Below are positions 1 through 11,542 of a stretch of DNA of 64,000 nt, one piece after another (the stretch's first letter is position 1; the number at the start of each line of letters is the position of its first letter). The DNA is from Bathymodiolus brooksi (Eukaryota > Mollusca > Bivalvia > Mytilida > Modiolidae). The notes below the pieces were generated by a model. It ran no database searches, was not told the DNA's origin, and worked only from the letters and a program-made list of their open reading frames with translations. The stretch is taken from assembly GCA_963680875.1 (NCBI GenBank), contig OY804588.1:61886397-61950396 (forward strand). Direction: 5' to 3'. Made by a program: the position numbers and the translations under genes.

Positions 1-61
1 GAATAAAGACCAACCAAACATAATGTTCACGTTGATATCTTAGTGGACATCACAACATGGA

Positions 62-140
62 ATTAAAAACATGCAGACATGTGACTGGACGACATAAACA
101 ACACGAACCCCACTAAAAACCGGGGGCGAGGGATCATAAG
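62..140 (+). repeat. Fragment of dispersed repeat family C
   Basis: Short piece carrying the family's hallmark: ACACGAACCCCAC followed by AAAAACCGGGGGCGA. The same block recurs near 5.5, 16.2 and 18.0 kb and, in reverse, near 30.6, 51.6 and 62.7 kb. It is truncated on both sides and not coding. Confidence 0.6.
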
Positions 141-164
141 CTAAACAGCTGTTCTGCTAATCGT

Positions 165-1345
165 GAACACATATAAACATGCTTACAATCGTGAACACAT
201 ATAAACGTGTTTACAATCGTGAACACATATAAGCGTGTTTACATTGGTTAGCACATATAAGCGTGTTTACAATCGTGAACACATATAAACGTGTTTACAT
301 TGGTTAACACATATAAGCGTGTTTACAATCGTGAACACATATAAACGTGTTTACATTGGTTAACACATATAAACGTGTTTGCAATCGCGAACACATATAA
401 ACGTGTTTACAATCGTGAACACATATAAACGAGTTTACAATCGCGAACACATACAAACGTGTTCACATTGATGAACACATATAAACGTGTTAACATTGGT
501 GAACACATACAAGCGTGTTTACAATCGTGAACACATATAAACGAGTTTACAATCGCTAACACATACACACGTCTTTACATTGGTGAACACATATAAACGT
601 GTTTACATTGGTGAACACATATAAACGTGTTTACAATCGTGAACACATATAAGCGTGTTTACCATCATGAACACATATAAACGTGTTTACAATCGCGAAC
701 ACATACAAACGTGTTTACATTGGTGAACACATATAAACGTGTTTACAATCGTGAACACATATAAGCGTGTTTACAATCATGAACACATATAAACGTGTTT
801 ACAATCGCGAACACATACAAACGTGTTTACATTGGTGAGCACATACAAACGTGTTTACATTGGTGAACACATATAATCGTGTTTATATTGGTGAACACAT
901 ATAAACGCGTTTACAATCGTGAACACATATAAGCTTGTTTATAATCATGAACACATATAAACGTGTTTACAATCGCGAACACATACAAACGTGCTTACAT
1001 TGGTGAGCACATACAAACGTGTTTACATTGGTGAACACATATAATCGTGTTTACATTGGTGAACACATATAAACGCGTTTACAATCGTGAACACATATAA
1101 GCTTGTTTACAATCATGAACACATATAAACGTGTTTACAATCGCGAACACATACAAACGTGTTTACATTGGTGAACACATATAAACGAGTTTACAATCGC
1201 GAATGCATATAAGCGTGTTTTCAATCGTGAATTTATACAAATGTGTTTACAATCGTGAACACATATAATCATGTTTACAATCATGAACACATATAAGCAT
1301 GTTTACAATCACGAATGCATATATAAACGTGTTTACAATCTAAGC
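165..1345. repeat. 28-bp minisatellite, about 42 units
   Basis: Tandem array with consensus GAACACATATAAACGTGTTT plus an 8-base variable end. Two main unit types alternate, ending in ACAATCGT or ACATTGGT. Blocks of several units recur in the same order (for example around 600-860 and 860-1160), which points to growth by multi-unit duplication. The last units before 1345 are more diverged, as expected at an array edge. No open frame of note. Confidence 0.95.
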
Positions 1346-2160
1346 AAAAAATCATGAGTGAATGGTCCCAAATGTTTCCGCGGTCCTCATATTGAAGATG
1401 ATATTCATTACCTCTTAGAATGACTCCGGCTCGGGATGAAATACTAATATCCGCCGACCCATGTTAAAACCCAAAACACATTCTGGCTGCCATGATTTAT
1501 TTCTTAAATAATCTATCGTTTTGACCTTTGGTCCAGCAATCCACACGATAATAATATTACAAGCTTTATGCAAATGTAATATAGATGGTGTCATAGACGT
1601 TTTTCGACCCCCCCCCCCCTCACAATGGTCACCATCTACAAAGGAAGGGTCATTTAAGTCTAAATTGAATCTTTGATGTCGTAACACATTCGCTATTAAT
1701 TGTAATTTCGTAATTCCCGCGCCGCACTGCCATCTGCTGGATTTTGTCAGTTATGTCCCTTATAATGATATCATTTGTCAGCATAAGGCGTTCATTTTAC
1801 CTCTTGTCAACTGAAAACACGAGTCCATTTTATGTTTACATCATTCCGAAGAAACACGTGTTTTTGTAACACACATTCTGTTTGGCTATAGCTATTTCTA
1901 CCTACATCCAATTAAAACCGCCACCATGTGAGCACGAAAGTCTGGTTAACGCCACCAAGGGTGAAGACAAGGAGAGGGCTAGCGAAGATTGTACAGACTC
2001 TATCTTAAAAAGTACTGGTTACTGAAAATATTTGAAACATGCTAAATTACACCTTTTTAACGAAATAAAAAAAGAATCATGTTTGAATTGTCAACTGTAC
2101 ATATTATGTTTCATACAGTAACAACCCTTGTACATGGAATTCAAACATTTTTAGGTTCGG
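1346..2160. other. No gene seen; poly-C run at about 1609
   Basis: I find no recognisable gene or repeat family here. A C-run of about 12 bases lies near 1609-1620. The 90-codon minus frame at 1415-1687 has no recognisable domain. Confidence 0.5.
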
Positions 2161-2330
2161 TGAGACCATGTAGTATTTTTAGGGTTTAGATAGACCATGT
2201 AGTATTTTTAGGGTTCAGATAGATCATGTAGTATTTTTAGGATTCAGTGAGACCATGTAGTATTTTTAGGGTTTAGATAAACCATATAGTACATTTAGGG
2301 TTCAATAGTATTTTTGGGGTTGGATGCTTA
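2161..2330. repeat. 29-bp minisatellite, about 5 units
   Basis: Degenerate tandem copies of AGACCATGTAGTATTTTTAG followed by GGTTTAGAT or GGTTCAGAT. Units decay toward the right end, next to a SINE at 2345. Confidence 0.85.
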
Positions 2331-2344
2331 CAACAAAAATAGAT

Positions 2345-2510
2345 TTGGGGCGCGGTGTACAGCATTATGTGATAAAGTTTGTCAGTGACTTGCGACAGGT
2401 CGGTGGTTTTCTCCGGGTCCTCCGGTTTCCTCCACCAATAAAACTGACCGCCATGACATAACTGAAATATTGTTGAAAGTGGCGTTAACCAACACCATAA
2501 AACCAACCAA
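2345..2510 (+). mobile_element. SINE family A, 5'-truncated
   Basis: Contains the family A body (TTATGTGATAAAGTTTGTCA, then TCCTCCACCAATAAAACTGA) and the tail AACTGAAATATTGTTGAAAG with TGGCGTT. The tRNA-like head is missing. The opposite strand is open and fuses to the reading frame described at 2511-2890. Confidence 0.85.
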
Positions 2511-2890
2511 TCTTTAAATTTGATATCTTTGTTGACCTCTCTCTTTTTTTTAAATTGAACACTTTTATTATATTGTTTTTGAGAAAAATAAAACGTATCA
2601 CGCGATTTTTGACACAAGCACGTTTTGAGTAGCAACAAGAGAGTAAATACGAAACTGGCAGCAGGAAATACATAAAAGTATATAGCCAAGTACTTCCGTT
2701 CGTTATTCAGTTTCTTTTCCGCAAAGTAAGTGTATGCCGATCGAAATATCAAACTGTATGAGATATAGGGTAACAAAGTCGTGGCACATCCAAAAGTTCT
2801 CAAGAATACGTAACGCTCAGTCCATTTAAGAGAAAACCATTGCAATTCAAATTCAAAATTATCTATTCCTGTGTTACACGATTTGTCCAA
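2511..2890 (-). CDS. Candidate membrane-protein exon, 3' end replaced by SINE
   Basis: A 205-codon open frame runs from 2890 down to 2273. Its first ~125 codons come from non-repeat DNA; the rest reads antisense through SINE family A. The non-repeat part has two hydrophobic segments: one near residues 30-52 ([17 protein letters not shown]) and one near residues 68-90 ([20 protein letters not shown]). A basic, Lys-rich stretch follows. No family is recognised. It could be a real exon whose original end was lost to the SINE, or a chance frame. No upstream acceptor was convincingly identified. Confidence 0.3.
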
Positions 2891-3092
2891 CGACTGTTGT
2901 CATATTATAAAGTCTTGAATGTCAAATGTGCTTAAAGGAATGCCAGTTTTTGGCCTTTTGAGTACAGGCTGTGTACGATTCGGTGCTCTCTGAAGAGAAG
3001 ATTAATACACCTTACACCAACAAAAGAAGATTAATAAACAAATAAAAACAAACAAAAACAAACAAAACAGAACCAAACACAACCATTACAAT

Positions 3093-3420
3093 TTGTCTGT
3101 TATTTGTTGCACGATAAATTCTGAATTGATGTCTTCTTTTTTAAACATTTTGAACAACGAAAATCAAATTTTTAATAACTTATCAGAATCAGAAAAATTT
3201 TCATATATTTTAAACCCATCAACATCATCTCAAGTAAATAAACTAGGTTCCTTTATAAAAAAAAAGTCATTAGAACTGAGGACAGGGAATACCTAATATA
3301 TTTACTTGAAAATGTTGATTTTATGTTCTCTTTGTTACATGTTTATTTGTATAATTTGTATAACTGTCACAAACTGTATTGTTTAATGACAATACAATTT
3401 TGAATTTGAATTTGAATTTG
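3093..3420 (+). mobile_element. 3' end of a non-LTR retrotransposon (LINE)
   Basis: A 67-codon frame (3093-3296) resembles the extreme C-terminus of LINE reverse-transcriptase proteins, with the pattern SEKFSYILNP then KLGSFIKKKSLELR. It is followed by a short UTR and a microsatellite tail of (TTTGAA)n at about 3400-3420, a usual 3' end for several LINE clades. The rest is 5'-truncated. Confidence 0.6.
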
Positions 3421-3576
3421 CAAACTTTTCACATTTCGATCCTTTTCTCACAGAAAGGACTGTCCTTATTACCATTTGGAAAGCAAAATGGTCGACAAGT
3501 CAATTGTGCTTTTTGATTGGCTGTCGTTTCAAATCTCCCCTTCTCATATACCACATACTACTACATTTGTTAGAGA

Positions 3577-3945
3577 AATTGAGTGAGTGATTGTTGTTTA
3601 ACGCCAACTCAGCAATTTTTCAGCTATATCACGACGAGAACAAGTTAATTTTCAATGAGATGATGATGAGGTCCACTTTGTTCTAGACCAACACGCTTAG
3701 TTGATTTTTTAAAGTGCTATCTCACTGAAACAACAGTCCGCGGGTAGACATGTCGCTCCACTCGGACACATTATTATGATTCCGAGCCAACCAGTCTTTG
3801 CTCTTACTCCTTAATGCTGCGTGCTTAGCGGAGAAGCAACAAATACCAATTTTATAGTCTTTGGTTTGACACGACCGGGGATCGATCCCACGATCTACCG
3901 CACTCGAGACGAGCACGCTAACCATTACACCACCGATGCGGTTTC
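3577..3945 (-). mobile_element. SINE family B, near full length
   Basis: Read on the minus strand: a tRNA-like head (GGTGTAATGGTTAGCGTGCT as box A, GATCGATCCC-like box B), the body with CTTCTCCGCTAAGCACGCAG, and a tail with TAGCTGAAAAATTGCTGAGT, TGGCGTTAAACAACAATCAC and short ACTC repeats. The 67- and 68-codon frames here are repeat-derived. Confidence 0.85.
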
Positions 3946-5425
3946 GAGAAAGCTGCAGCTGGGTTTATTTGACAAGGAATTGCCGACAAAATTGACGGGA
4001 CTAAAACGCAGTTCGATCGATCAATGATATTCGAGCCATCGGAGTTCGAGCGATCCATGGTATTCGAGCCACCCGAGGACTTCACTAATGTTGTTATAAC
4101 TTGTGTCCAATCCCATTTGCAACTTTTATGCAAATAAAATATAAACTAATCCGAGTTCGAGCTAGCAAAGTTCGATTGTATTTGATAAGAATGTTACATT
4201 GTGGAAACGTTTCTTACATGATCCTGAAATAAGTGCATGCTTTATTTTTCTGTCATAAATCCAAGATGATCATCAGTCTATTAGATTTTTATTTGCCCTC
4301 TTTATGGTATATGCGACATATCAGAAAAGGGAGAAATATGAAAAATATAATTTTGATTGGATTCTTTTAACATACGACCACATGAGAAAATGCTGAAAAT
4401 AAAAGATTTTTCTCAGAAATCAAACGGTATATGAATAATCATTGGATGGCCATATACCATTTTTCTTTGCATCGATGGTATATCCAAGATGGCCACCTTT
4501 TCATGATATTTTTCAGATAATATTATAACCCTATGGGAACATGATGAATATAGAGTATATACACCCAGATATTACATATATAAATAATCAGGAAAGTGAT
4601 ACAGGCTGAGGTTGAATACGTGTGGTCTGTTTTTCCCCTTCACATTTCTACAAGTTATTGTTTTGTAATAACAACACATTGTACTTTCTGTTTGTTTTTG
4701 TTGGTCGTTGTCTTTTATGTGTTTACGCATACATAACATAGTTCCAGTGCTTTGAAAGCAAAAACAAAGCTTTTTATTATTCACACCTAGACAACAACAG
4801 CTCTGTGATGTATTTGTTAAATGGCAAAAAATGTAATACCCATGTAGCACGTCACTGGAGTGAGATAATACGCCCCACGATGTAATCTCTTTGCATAATG
4901 CGTATCGTCATATCTGTCAATATTTAATCAAACGCTAGATCCATATTTTCAGATATATTCCCCCTTTGTTGATGTATCGTCAGCTATTGGGTAAATAAAC
5001 AAATAGCAAAAACACCACCTCGTACTGGTGTAACCTGCGTTCGGTATTTGGATACATCTGAATTGTAATCACGTGATATTGATACACCAGATGGAATTGA
5101 TATTGATCATGATTGGCAGATGTGTCAGTATCGTAACATTTTTGTAAAATAGACCAAAACATTGTTGTACTATACATACAAGTAAACAATGTCGGATATC
5201 GGAGTAGTCTCAAATACATGTATATATACATGTAAACAAAATCAGAAATCAAGTTCAAGATTGGCAATAATTCTCATGAGAGACATTTATAATATGCGCG
5301 ATCGTTCTCCTGACCTAAGCATGTTTTATCACTAAACACGATAGATCGTTTAAAATTATGGATATTAACAAAACAAAAACTCTTGCAGTTTACTGTATAA
5401 ACGTTAGAGAAAACCGAATGGGGCA
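3946..5425. other. No gene seen; AT-rich unique-looking sequence
   Basis: Contains a few local echoes such as GGTATAT(C/G) with AAGATGGCCA near 4440-4500, but no supported gene or full repeat. The small minus frames at 4572-4850 and 4980-5267 have no recognisable domain and low-complexity composition. Confidence 0.5.
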
Positions 5426-5640
5426 ATCATGAATGAACAATCCAGAGACACTGGCATGATTGGGCACACAAGACACAGGACGAAGACAAACAAAACACAA
5501 AAATACAACACTAAAAACAAAAAATATGAGCAAAACAGACCCCACCAAAAACCGGGGGTGACAAAACAGACCCCACCAAAAACCGGGGGTGAACAAATGT
5601 GTTTGCGAAGGGTAAGCAATACCTGATTCTATGCCAGCTT
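5425..5640 (+). repeat. Family C repeat with a 31-bp internal duplication
   Basis: Contains CAAAACAGACCCCACCAAAA with ACCGGGGGTGA twice in tandem (5529-5590). Flanks ACAGGACGAAGACAAAC and GAAGGGTAAGCA match other family C copies. The three overlapping short frames come from the repeat. Confidence 0.75.
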
Positions 5641-6039
5641 CATAAACGAGTGGTCATTTTACAAGGCAACATTTCCGGCTCGAGTCTTTATAACTTCATT
5701 TTTTCTATGAAAATCTAAATTTTCACCCAATATGCCCATCCCAGCGCCACCTTTTACCCACAAGATTTACTGTTAGTAAACGTGTACTCGTCATGAATTT
5801 TGATGAAAAAAAATCTCACTTTGCCTGCATAGATGATTAATGCTGTCCCTCCATTGGTTCCGGCATTGATAACGACTGCATTGTTTGGGAGTCCGGCCAT
5901 GATGTTTAATTTAACACCCAAAATAATATGTTTAATAGAGCTGTTTACAGATTTTACAGAGTCATATCTTCTGAATTGTTTAAAATATAAAATAAAACAT
6001 GAAATAAAACAGAAAACAGAACATATTTGATTTGTTGGT
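5641..6039. other. No gene seen
   Basis: AT-rich sequence between a family C repeat and a SINE. The 102-codon minus frame at 5754-6062 runs into the SINE and has no recognisable domain. Confidence 0.45.
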
Positions 6040-6368
6040 GATTGGTCTGTTTTTAACGCCAAGTGTGCATTTTTTTCATTTAATCATGGCGAGAATAAGT
6101 TGTTTTTCAATGAAAGGAACACGATTAGTTGAATTTTTATAGTGCTAGATCGCTGAAACGACAGTCCGCGGATAGACATGTTGCTCCACTCGGACATATT
6201 ATTCTGATTCCGAGCCAACCAGTCTCTTTCTCTTCAATGTTGTGTGCAACTACCAATGTCATAGTCTTTAGTTTGACGGACTGGGTCTGGAACCCACGAT
6301 CTACCGGGCTCAAGGCGAGCTCGATATCTTGCTCAAGGCGAGACCGTTATCCATTACACCATCGATTT
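6040..6368 (-). mobile_element. SINE family B, diverged
   Basis: Same layout as the copy at 3577 but older: the tail is eroded, while the body and head (ending in TTACACCATCGAT on the plus strand) remain readable. It contains an extra partial duplication of the head (GGCTCAAGGCGAGCTCGATA). Confidence 0.75.
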
Positions 6369-7675
6369 CATTAAAAAAAAACAAAAAAAACAGAGACACT
6401 AAAGAATATTATTATTTGTTTATAATTATTTCGTTAGTTAGAATTTGTTTACGTTGCTATTGTTATCAGTGAACGAAAATATACAAATTATGATAAATAA
6501 AAAAAAACGAATTTAGAATATTAAATAAAAAGTGTGGAATCCATTAATCCCCTTTATGTTTTCATTTTACGTGTAAATATACATGAAACAATCTTGAAGA
6601 ATAAAGAACACTTGTAACAATAATATAAAATGTTGCCAATATTTAGTAACACGTGGACTTCCGTTAACGTCTGCTATTTATTAAATGTAAAATCAAACAT
6701 ATTTAATGCACGTGGGTTTTAAAACGAGCAAAATTGTGTCAAATGTCTGGATTATAGACAGCTGGGTAACAAATTGTTTCTACGATAAAAATCCATTTTC
6801 TTACCCCCAAAAAAATATATCCCGAGAGAGAGAGAGAGAGAGAGAGTTCTCAATTTTAATTGTAATTCTCTGTGAGTTGTAATGTGGTTTTAAATACGAA
6901 TATTTACACTAAAATACTTCAAATATATTATGTAAATGTGATTTTCGTTTACAATTCACTTACAACGATATATTTTGTTTACATAGACTATATATATATA
7001 TATATATTGAAAATCTTACGAAGCACGAAATTACATATTTTAAATTTTTGGTTCTATATTTGTTTTAAAAAACAGAATGAATATCAAGAACGAAATTATT
7101 TGTATCTTAAACAAAGACATGATAGAACCGGTTAGGTATCATTACATTTATATGATAAAATATGTCTTTTTTTCTTTTTAATTTTTTGGTTTTGATTTAA
7201 TCAGCATTTTCTATTAGTTTCTCTTTTAAGAACTGAAATTCATAAACTTTCAACAAAATGCATAAATAATATGAAAACTATCCTTGCGTTACATTTGGTG
7301 TCAGCAGTGGGCTGCAAAAAAGTTAAACCTTTGCAAATAAAGAGAGTCGCATAAATTTTATTCCTACTTATATAAACTTCAATAGTTTTCATATACTCGA
7401 TGAAATTCTCGATCCCAGATAATGAAAGTTCCTTATCGATGTCAGATCGAGCGAAATTTTGGAAATTTTGAAAAGAATGACATATTATGAGAACGGGAAA
7501 AGATATATATATATATATAAAAGAGTGACAATTGCTTGAGCATATATCTGTATCAGGTAAAATGCATGTTTTATAAAGCTTAGCGCCTCACCATTGCAAA
7601 TGTCCTCTAAAGCGCCATATCCGACCTTTCATGACTGACAACGTATAATATCAACCTCTACCATTATAAGACCAC
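6369..7675. other. AT-rich; GA and TA microsatellites, no gene
   Basis: A (GA)n run lies near 6823-6846 and (TA)n runs near 6988-7007 and 7504-7519. The plus frame at 6872-7135 is AT-driven and not protein-like. Confidence 0.6.
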
Positions 7676-7772
7676 ATTAGTGATATAATGGTTAGCGTAG
7701 TCGCCTCGAGTGCGATGGATCGCGGGTTCGATGATTCCCGGTGGGGACAAACCAAAGATATATAAACTGAGA
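7676..7772 (+). mobile_element. SINE family B head fragment
   Basis: Only the tRNA-like head is present: box A ATATAATGGTTAGCGTAGTC and box B GGGTTCGATGATTCC, then GGGGACAAACCAAAGAT. It sits just upstream of a second, longer family B copy in the same orientation. Confidence 0.7.
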
Positions 7773-7837
7773 CATTTATATTTCAAAATCGCATCGGTGG
7801 TGTAATGGTTAGCGTCATCGCCTAGGTAGATCGTGGG

Positions 7838-8247
7838 TTCGATCGCCGATCGGGATAAACCAAAGACTATAAAATTAGTTCGCCGATCGGGATAAACTAA
7901 AGACTATAAAATTAGTTCGCCGATCAGGATAAACCAAAGACTATAAAATTAGTTCGCCGATCGGGATAAACCAAAGACTATAAAATTAGTTCACCGATCG
8001 GGATAAACCAAAGACTATAAAATTAGTTCGCCGATCGGGATAAACCAAAGACTATAAAATTAGTTCGCCGATCGGGATAAACCAAAGACTATAAAATTAG
8101 TTCGCCGATCGGGATAAACCAAAGACTATAAAATTAGTTCGCCGATCGGGATAAACCAAAGACTATAAAATTAGTTTGCCGATCGGGATAAACCAAAGAC
8201 TATAAAATTAGTTCGCCGATCGGGATAAACCAAAGACTATAAAATTA
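7838..8247 (+). repeat. 37-bp minisatellite inside a SINE, 11 units
   Basis: Unit: TTCGCCGATCGGGATAAACC then AAAGACTATAAAATTAG. The spacing is exactly 37 bases (for example AAACCAAAGAC at 7857, 7931, 7968 and 8005). Only scattered single-base differences are seen, so the expansion is young. The unit is the SINE segment just after box B. Confidence 0.95.
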
Positions 8248-8449
8248 ATATTTGCTGCTTCCACACGAAGCACGCAGCATTAAGGAATACGAGCAAACAC
8301 TGGTTCGCTCGGAATGAGGATAATGTGCTCGAATGGAGCGATACGTCTTACCGAAGATTGTTGTTTCAGTGAACTAGTACTATGAAAATCTAACCAGGTG
8401 TGTTGGTTTAGTACAAAGCGGACATCATTATCATCATCTCGTGTAATGG

Positions 8450-8625
8450 TTCGAATCCCGCTCAGGAGAGAAGTTGTCGATATAACCTTATGTGATAAAG
8501 TTTGTCACTGACTTGCGGCAGGTCGATGGTTTTCTCTGAGTACTCGGGTTTCCTCTACCAATAAAACTGACCGGCACGACATAACTGAAATATTGTTGAA
8601 AGTGGCGTTAAACACCATAACCCCC
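8450..8625 (+). mobile_element. SINE family A, nested in family B
   Basis: Begins within box B (GGTTCGAATCCCGCTCAGG) and ends AAAGTGGCGTTAAACACCATAA. It is flanked on both sides by family B sequence. Confidence 0.8.
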
Positions 8626-8717
8626 TCTCATGTAATGATACCTGTTCTCGTCACTCATGATATAACTGGAAATAATATTTTGTGTTCATTTGGCGTTAAA
8701 CAACAATCACTCACTTT

Positions 8718-9017
8718 ACCGTTTTAGTCTGATTTAAATATGTTGCCCTCTGCTCATCAATGGAGAAGTGGGGTAGGAGTTTGAACAGAATATATAATGT
8801 GAAAGTCATATCAAAGTAAAATTTAGCAGATTAAATTAAAATTTTGATATTGTACTTTCGAAATGTCAGTCCACTTAAATCATTCTATTTAACATGAATT
8901 CTAGAAAATAAAGATCCCACCATTATTATCCATAATAGGAAGTCCTAAAACTTGAAACTGAGAACACGGAATCATTGGTGCTCTTCTGTGTGTGTTCGTT
9001 AACATCTTTGTATGTTC
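8718..9017. other. No gene seen
   Basis: AT-rich sequence between two SINE-derived segments; nothing recognised. Confidence 0.45.
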
Positions 9018-9310
<293 letters not shown>

Positions 9311-10557
9311 TCATCTTGTATGTGTATTGTTTAAATATGTAATATCATTAGTTTAACCCCGCCATTTTCTATTGAAGTGCCTGTATCAAGACAGAAAAGT
9401 GAATGGTTATGTATTTGTGTGTCAGGGGTATCGAGTTTGCCTCTTTCTACGAGTTTTCTATTGGATTTTGACACTGTTACGTAAGTGTGGTATTCTTTGT
9501 TTTTCATTTTATTATCAATGACAAAGACAATTATTATATTTTAATCTATATGATAGATTTTGATTGGATTAAATTAGTCATGTGATAATAAAATAATTGA
9601 GATGTTTTGCCAAAATTTGCGCTGCCGGGAAGCCCTCGGGAAAACAACTTCCCCCTCAGGTTGATAAATCTGGATGTTTCCCTACACAGAGGGCCGTAAT
9701 TGTATATTGTCATTAGCAAATTTATACGTATTGATAAGATACAGAAAATATTTCAAATCTTGAACCACCAATATGAACTTTGAGCATTTCATTCCATACT
9801 TTAATCGTGTCCTATAAGTTTTTTTCTTCCCTGGATTAGATAAGATTCTCATCGACTTTCCGATTCATGAGGTTTCCCCCTGAGGGTAACTATGGTGGCC
9901 CTCTTTGACATGACTGTTGTGTCAGCCAGCAGAGAAAACAATATTTTAGCTCACAAAAGATTTCCCCGAGCGTATTTAATTTAACTACCTTAAGGTTTCT
10001 AACATCTCTTTGCCCATGTCGAGACTTTTATGGTAATTATTTTGACAAGAATGTCACCGATTTGAAGCTTCAATTGTTTTTACTAAACGTTTCACCATCT
10101 GCACCCGGAGGCAAACTTTTGGCGGGAACTCGTCATGTGCATGGCCAATGTAGCGACAAATCTCTCTTCACATCTTTCCGTAGATTCTCAAAGGTTTCTG
10201 TGAAAACTGCCGAGATGTCTTAAGGCAAGTTTTTAACAGAAAATATATCATTTCAAATCTCCACAGTTTGTTTTGTGTGTTCAAAGCCATTATTATAGAT
10301 TTATTTTACATGATAATTTCTTGCACGACCTGTAATTTTTATGAAAGGAATCTCCCTCGAACCATACATCAACAAAACCATTTCGATTAAGTCCTATTCA
10401 TAATAATATCTTAATTCTATATTCAGTTTTATTAAAGAATATTCGACACGTGCATCTCCTTAAATGCAACTTGCATTTAAAGAAAACACAGAAATTTTCT
10501 GTATCTTTATATTTTCTTTGTTTGTATTAAAACATATTCCTATGTTGACATCGAAAG
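9311..10557. other. No gene seen; one dispersed-repeat stretch
   Basis: The stretch 9355-9480 (GCCATTTTCTATTGAAGTGC, CTGTATCAAGACAG, TTTTCTATTGGATTTTGACA) resembles a widespread mollusc repeat whose relative lies at about 44300-44420. The rest shows no gene. Confidence 0.45.
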
Positions 10558-10743
10558 CAGGGGTGGATCCAGGATTTCAAGTTAAGGGGGCGCACTTAAA
10601 AAAATTGCGCCGAGCGGAGGGAGGCGCGAACATTTTTTGGGTATTTCGTGTGAAAAATCACGATTTTGCGCAAAAAAATCATATTTTTTCCAATTTTAAT
10701 GAGGGCGGGGCGCCGGGTGCGCCCCCCGCTGGATCCGCCCCTA
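10558..10743. mobile_element. hAT-like MITE, CAGGGG-GGATCC type
   Basis: Starts CAGGGGTGGATCCAGGATTT and ends GCTGGATCCGCCCCTAG, so the ends are inverted repeats. The interior shares ATCACGATTTTGCGCAAAAA and GCGCCGAGCGGAGGGAGGCG with the larger relative at 21081-21364. The overlapping 111-codon frame is not a gene. No clean target duplication is visible. Confidence 0.65.
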
Positions 10744-10900
10744 GAAAGGGACCAAATGCAAAAAGAAAAGATACAATAGATTATATCCCCTCCCTCTAGA
10801 AATACTATAACATGCGTACGTATGGAGACTGATGTACGAGATTGTATGTAATAGTCTCACAATGAAAAATAACTAAAACCTATAGAGCATAACATGAATT

Positions 10901-10956
10901 ATGGTGTTTAACGCCACTTTCAACAATATTTCAGCTATGTTGCGGCGGTCAGTTTT
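10901..10956 (-). mobile_element. SINE family A, left part of split copy
   Basis: Tail part (ATGGTGTTTAACGCCACTTT to GCGGTCAGTTTT). The element continues at 14543, so 3.6 kb of foreign DNA lies inside the SINE. Confidence 0.85.
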
Positions 10957-11542
10957 CGGCTAAAACACAATCAGGTGTTACTATTTAAGCATTAACATGT
11001 TATGGAGCTGGTATTCATAAATATTGAGAAGAAACAAGTTGTAATCTACATATTGGGGTGGCTGATAATTTACTCTTTTGTAATGGTATATCCGGCATAC
11101 CATGGGGTTAGTGCTTTCATGGAAGTGCATATTGCATTTCAAAGCTAAGAAATTGCTACATTTCCTGCGTTTTGTTGTGTCATTTTTATTTTGCTATATG
11201 TTCTAAGCTTTGTAAATTAGAAATGCTACTGTATTATAAAAATATGTCTTTTGTGACCTTATAAGATGAGAATTTAGTCATCAACTGGCCTTTACAGAAT
11301 AAAAATTGAAGAACGAGCAGTGATTTAACTGTAAAAACTGCAAAAGTGGCATTTGTTATGACATTTTAATTTTCTAGAGGTATTCACATAATGGCAAGGT
11401 ATGATAAAATAGTAATAAAATAAGACATATCTGAAACTATTTTAAACAGATAAGATCTACACTAATTCATTTTTACAATGAAATTTAATCTACAGATCAT
11501 AACCTTAAAAAAAGGAAAATTTAAAGATGCATGTTTTTTACG

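Larger units (their letters stand above)
7793..8717 (+). mobile_element. SINE family B, expanded and interrupted
   Basis: Head (GGTGGTGTAATGGTTAGCGT), then an 11-unit expansion of a 37-bp body segment (7838-8247), then the normal body from TTTGCTGCTTCCACACGAAG to about 8440. A partial SINE family A (8450-8625) interrupts it before the tail (TGTTCTCGTCACTCATGATA ... GGCGTTAAACAACAATCACT). It thus holds two secondary events: internal minisatellite growth and a nested SINE. Confidence 0.85.

Noticed and set aside
165..1345. CRISPR-like array
   Set aside because: Units are contiguous 28-mers without spacers, in eukaryotic DNA; it is a minisatellite.
2161..2330. Telomere-like TTTAGGG repeats
   Set aside because: The spacing is 29 bases and the motif is part of a longer degenerate unit, not a 6-7-bp telomeric array.
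3821..4027. Genuine tRNA genes at SINE heads (here and elsewhere)
   Set aside because: Boxes A and B are present but cloverleaf stems are not preserved and each is followed by a SINE body.
10464..10799. 111-codon plus frame
   Set aside because: Its central part is a hAT-like MITE and its ends are AT-rich filler; no domain.
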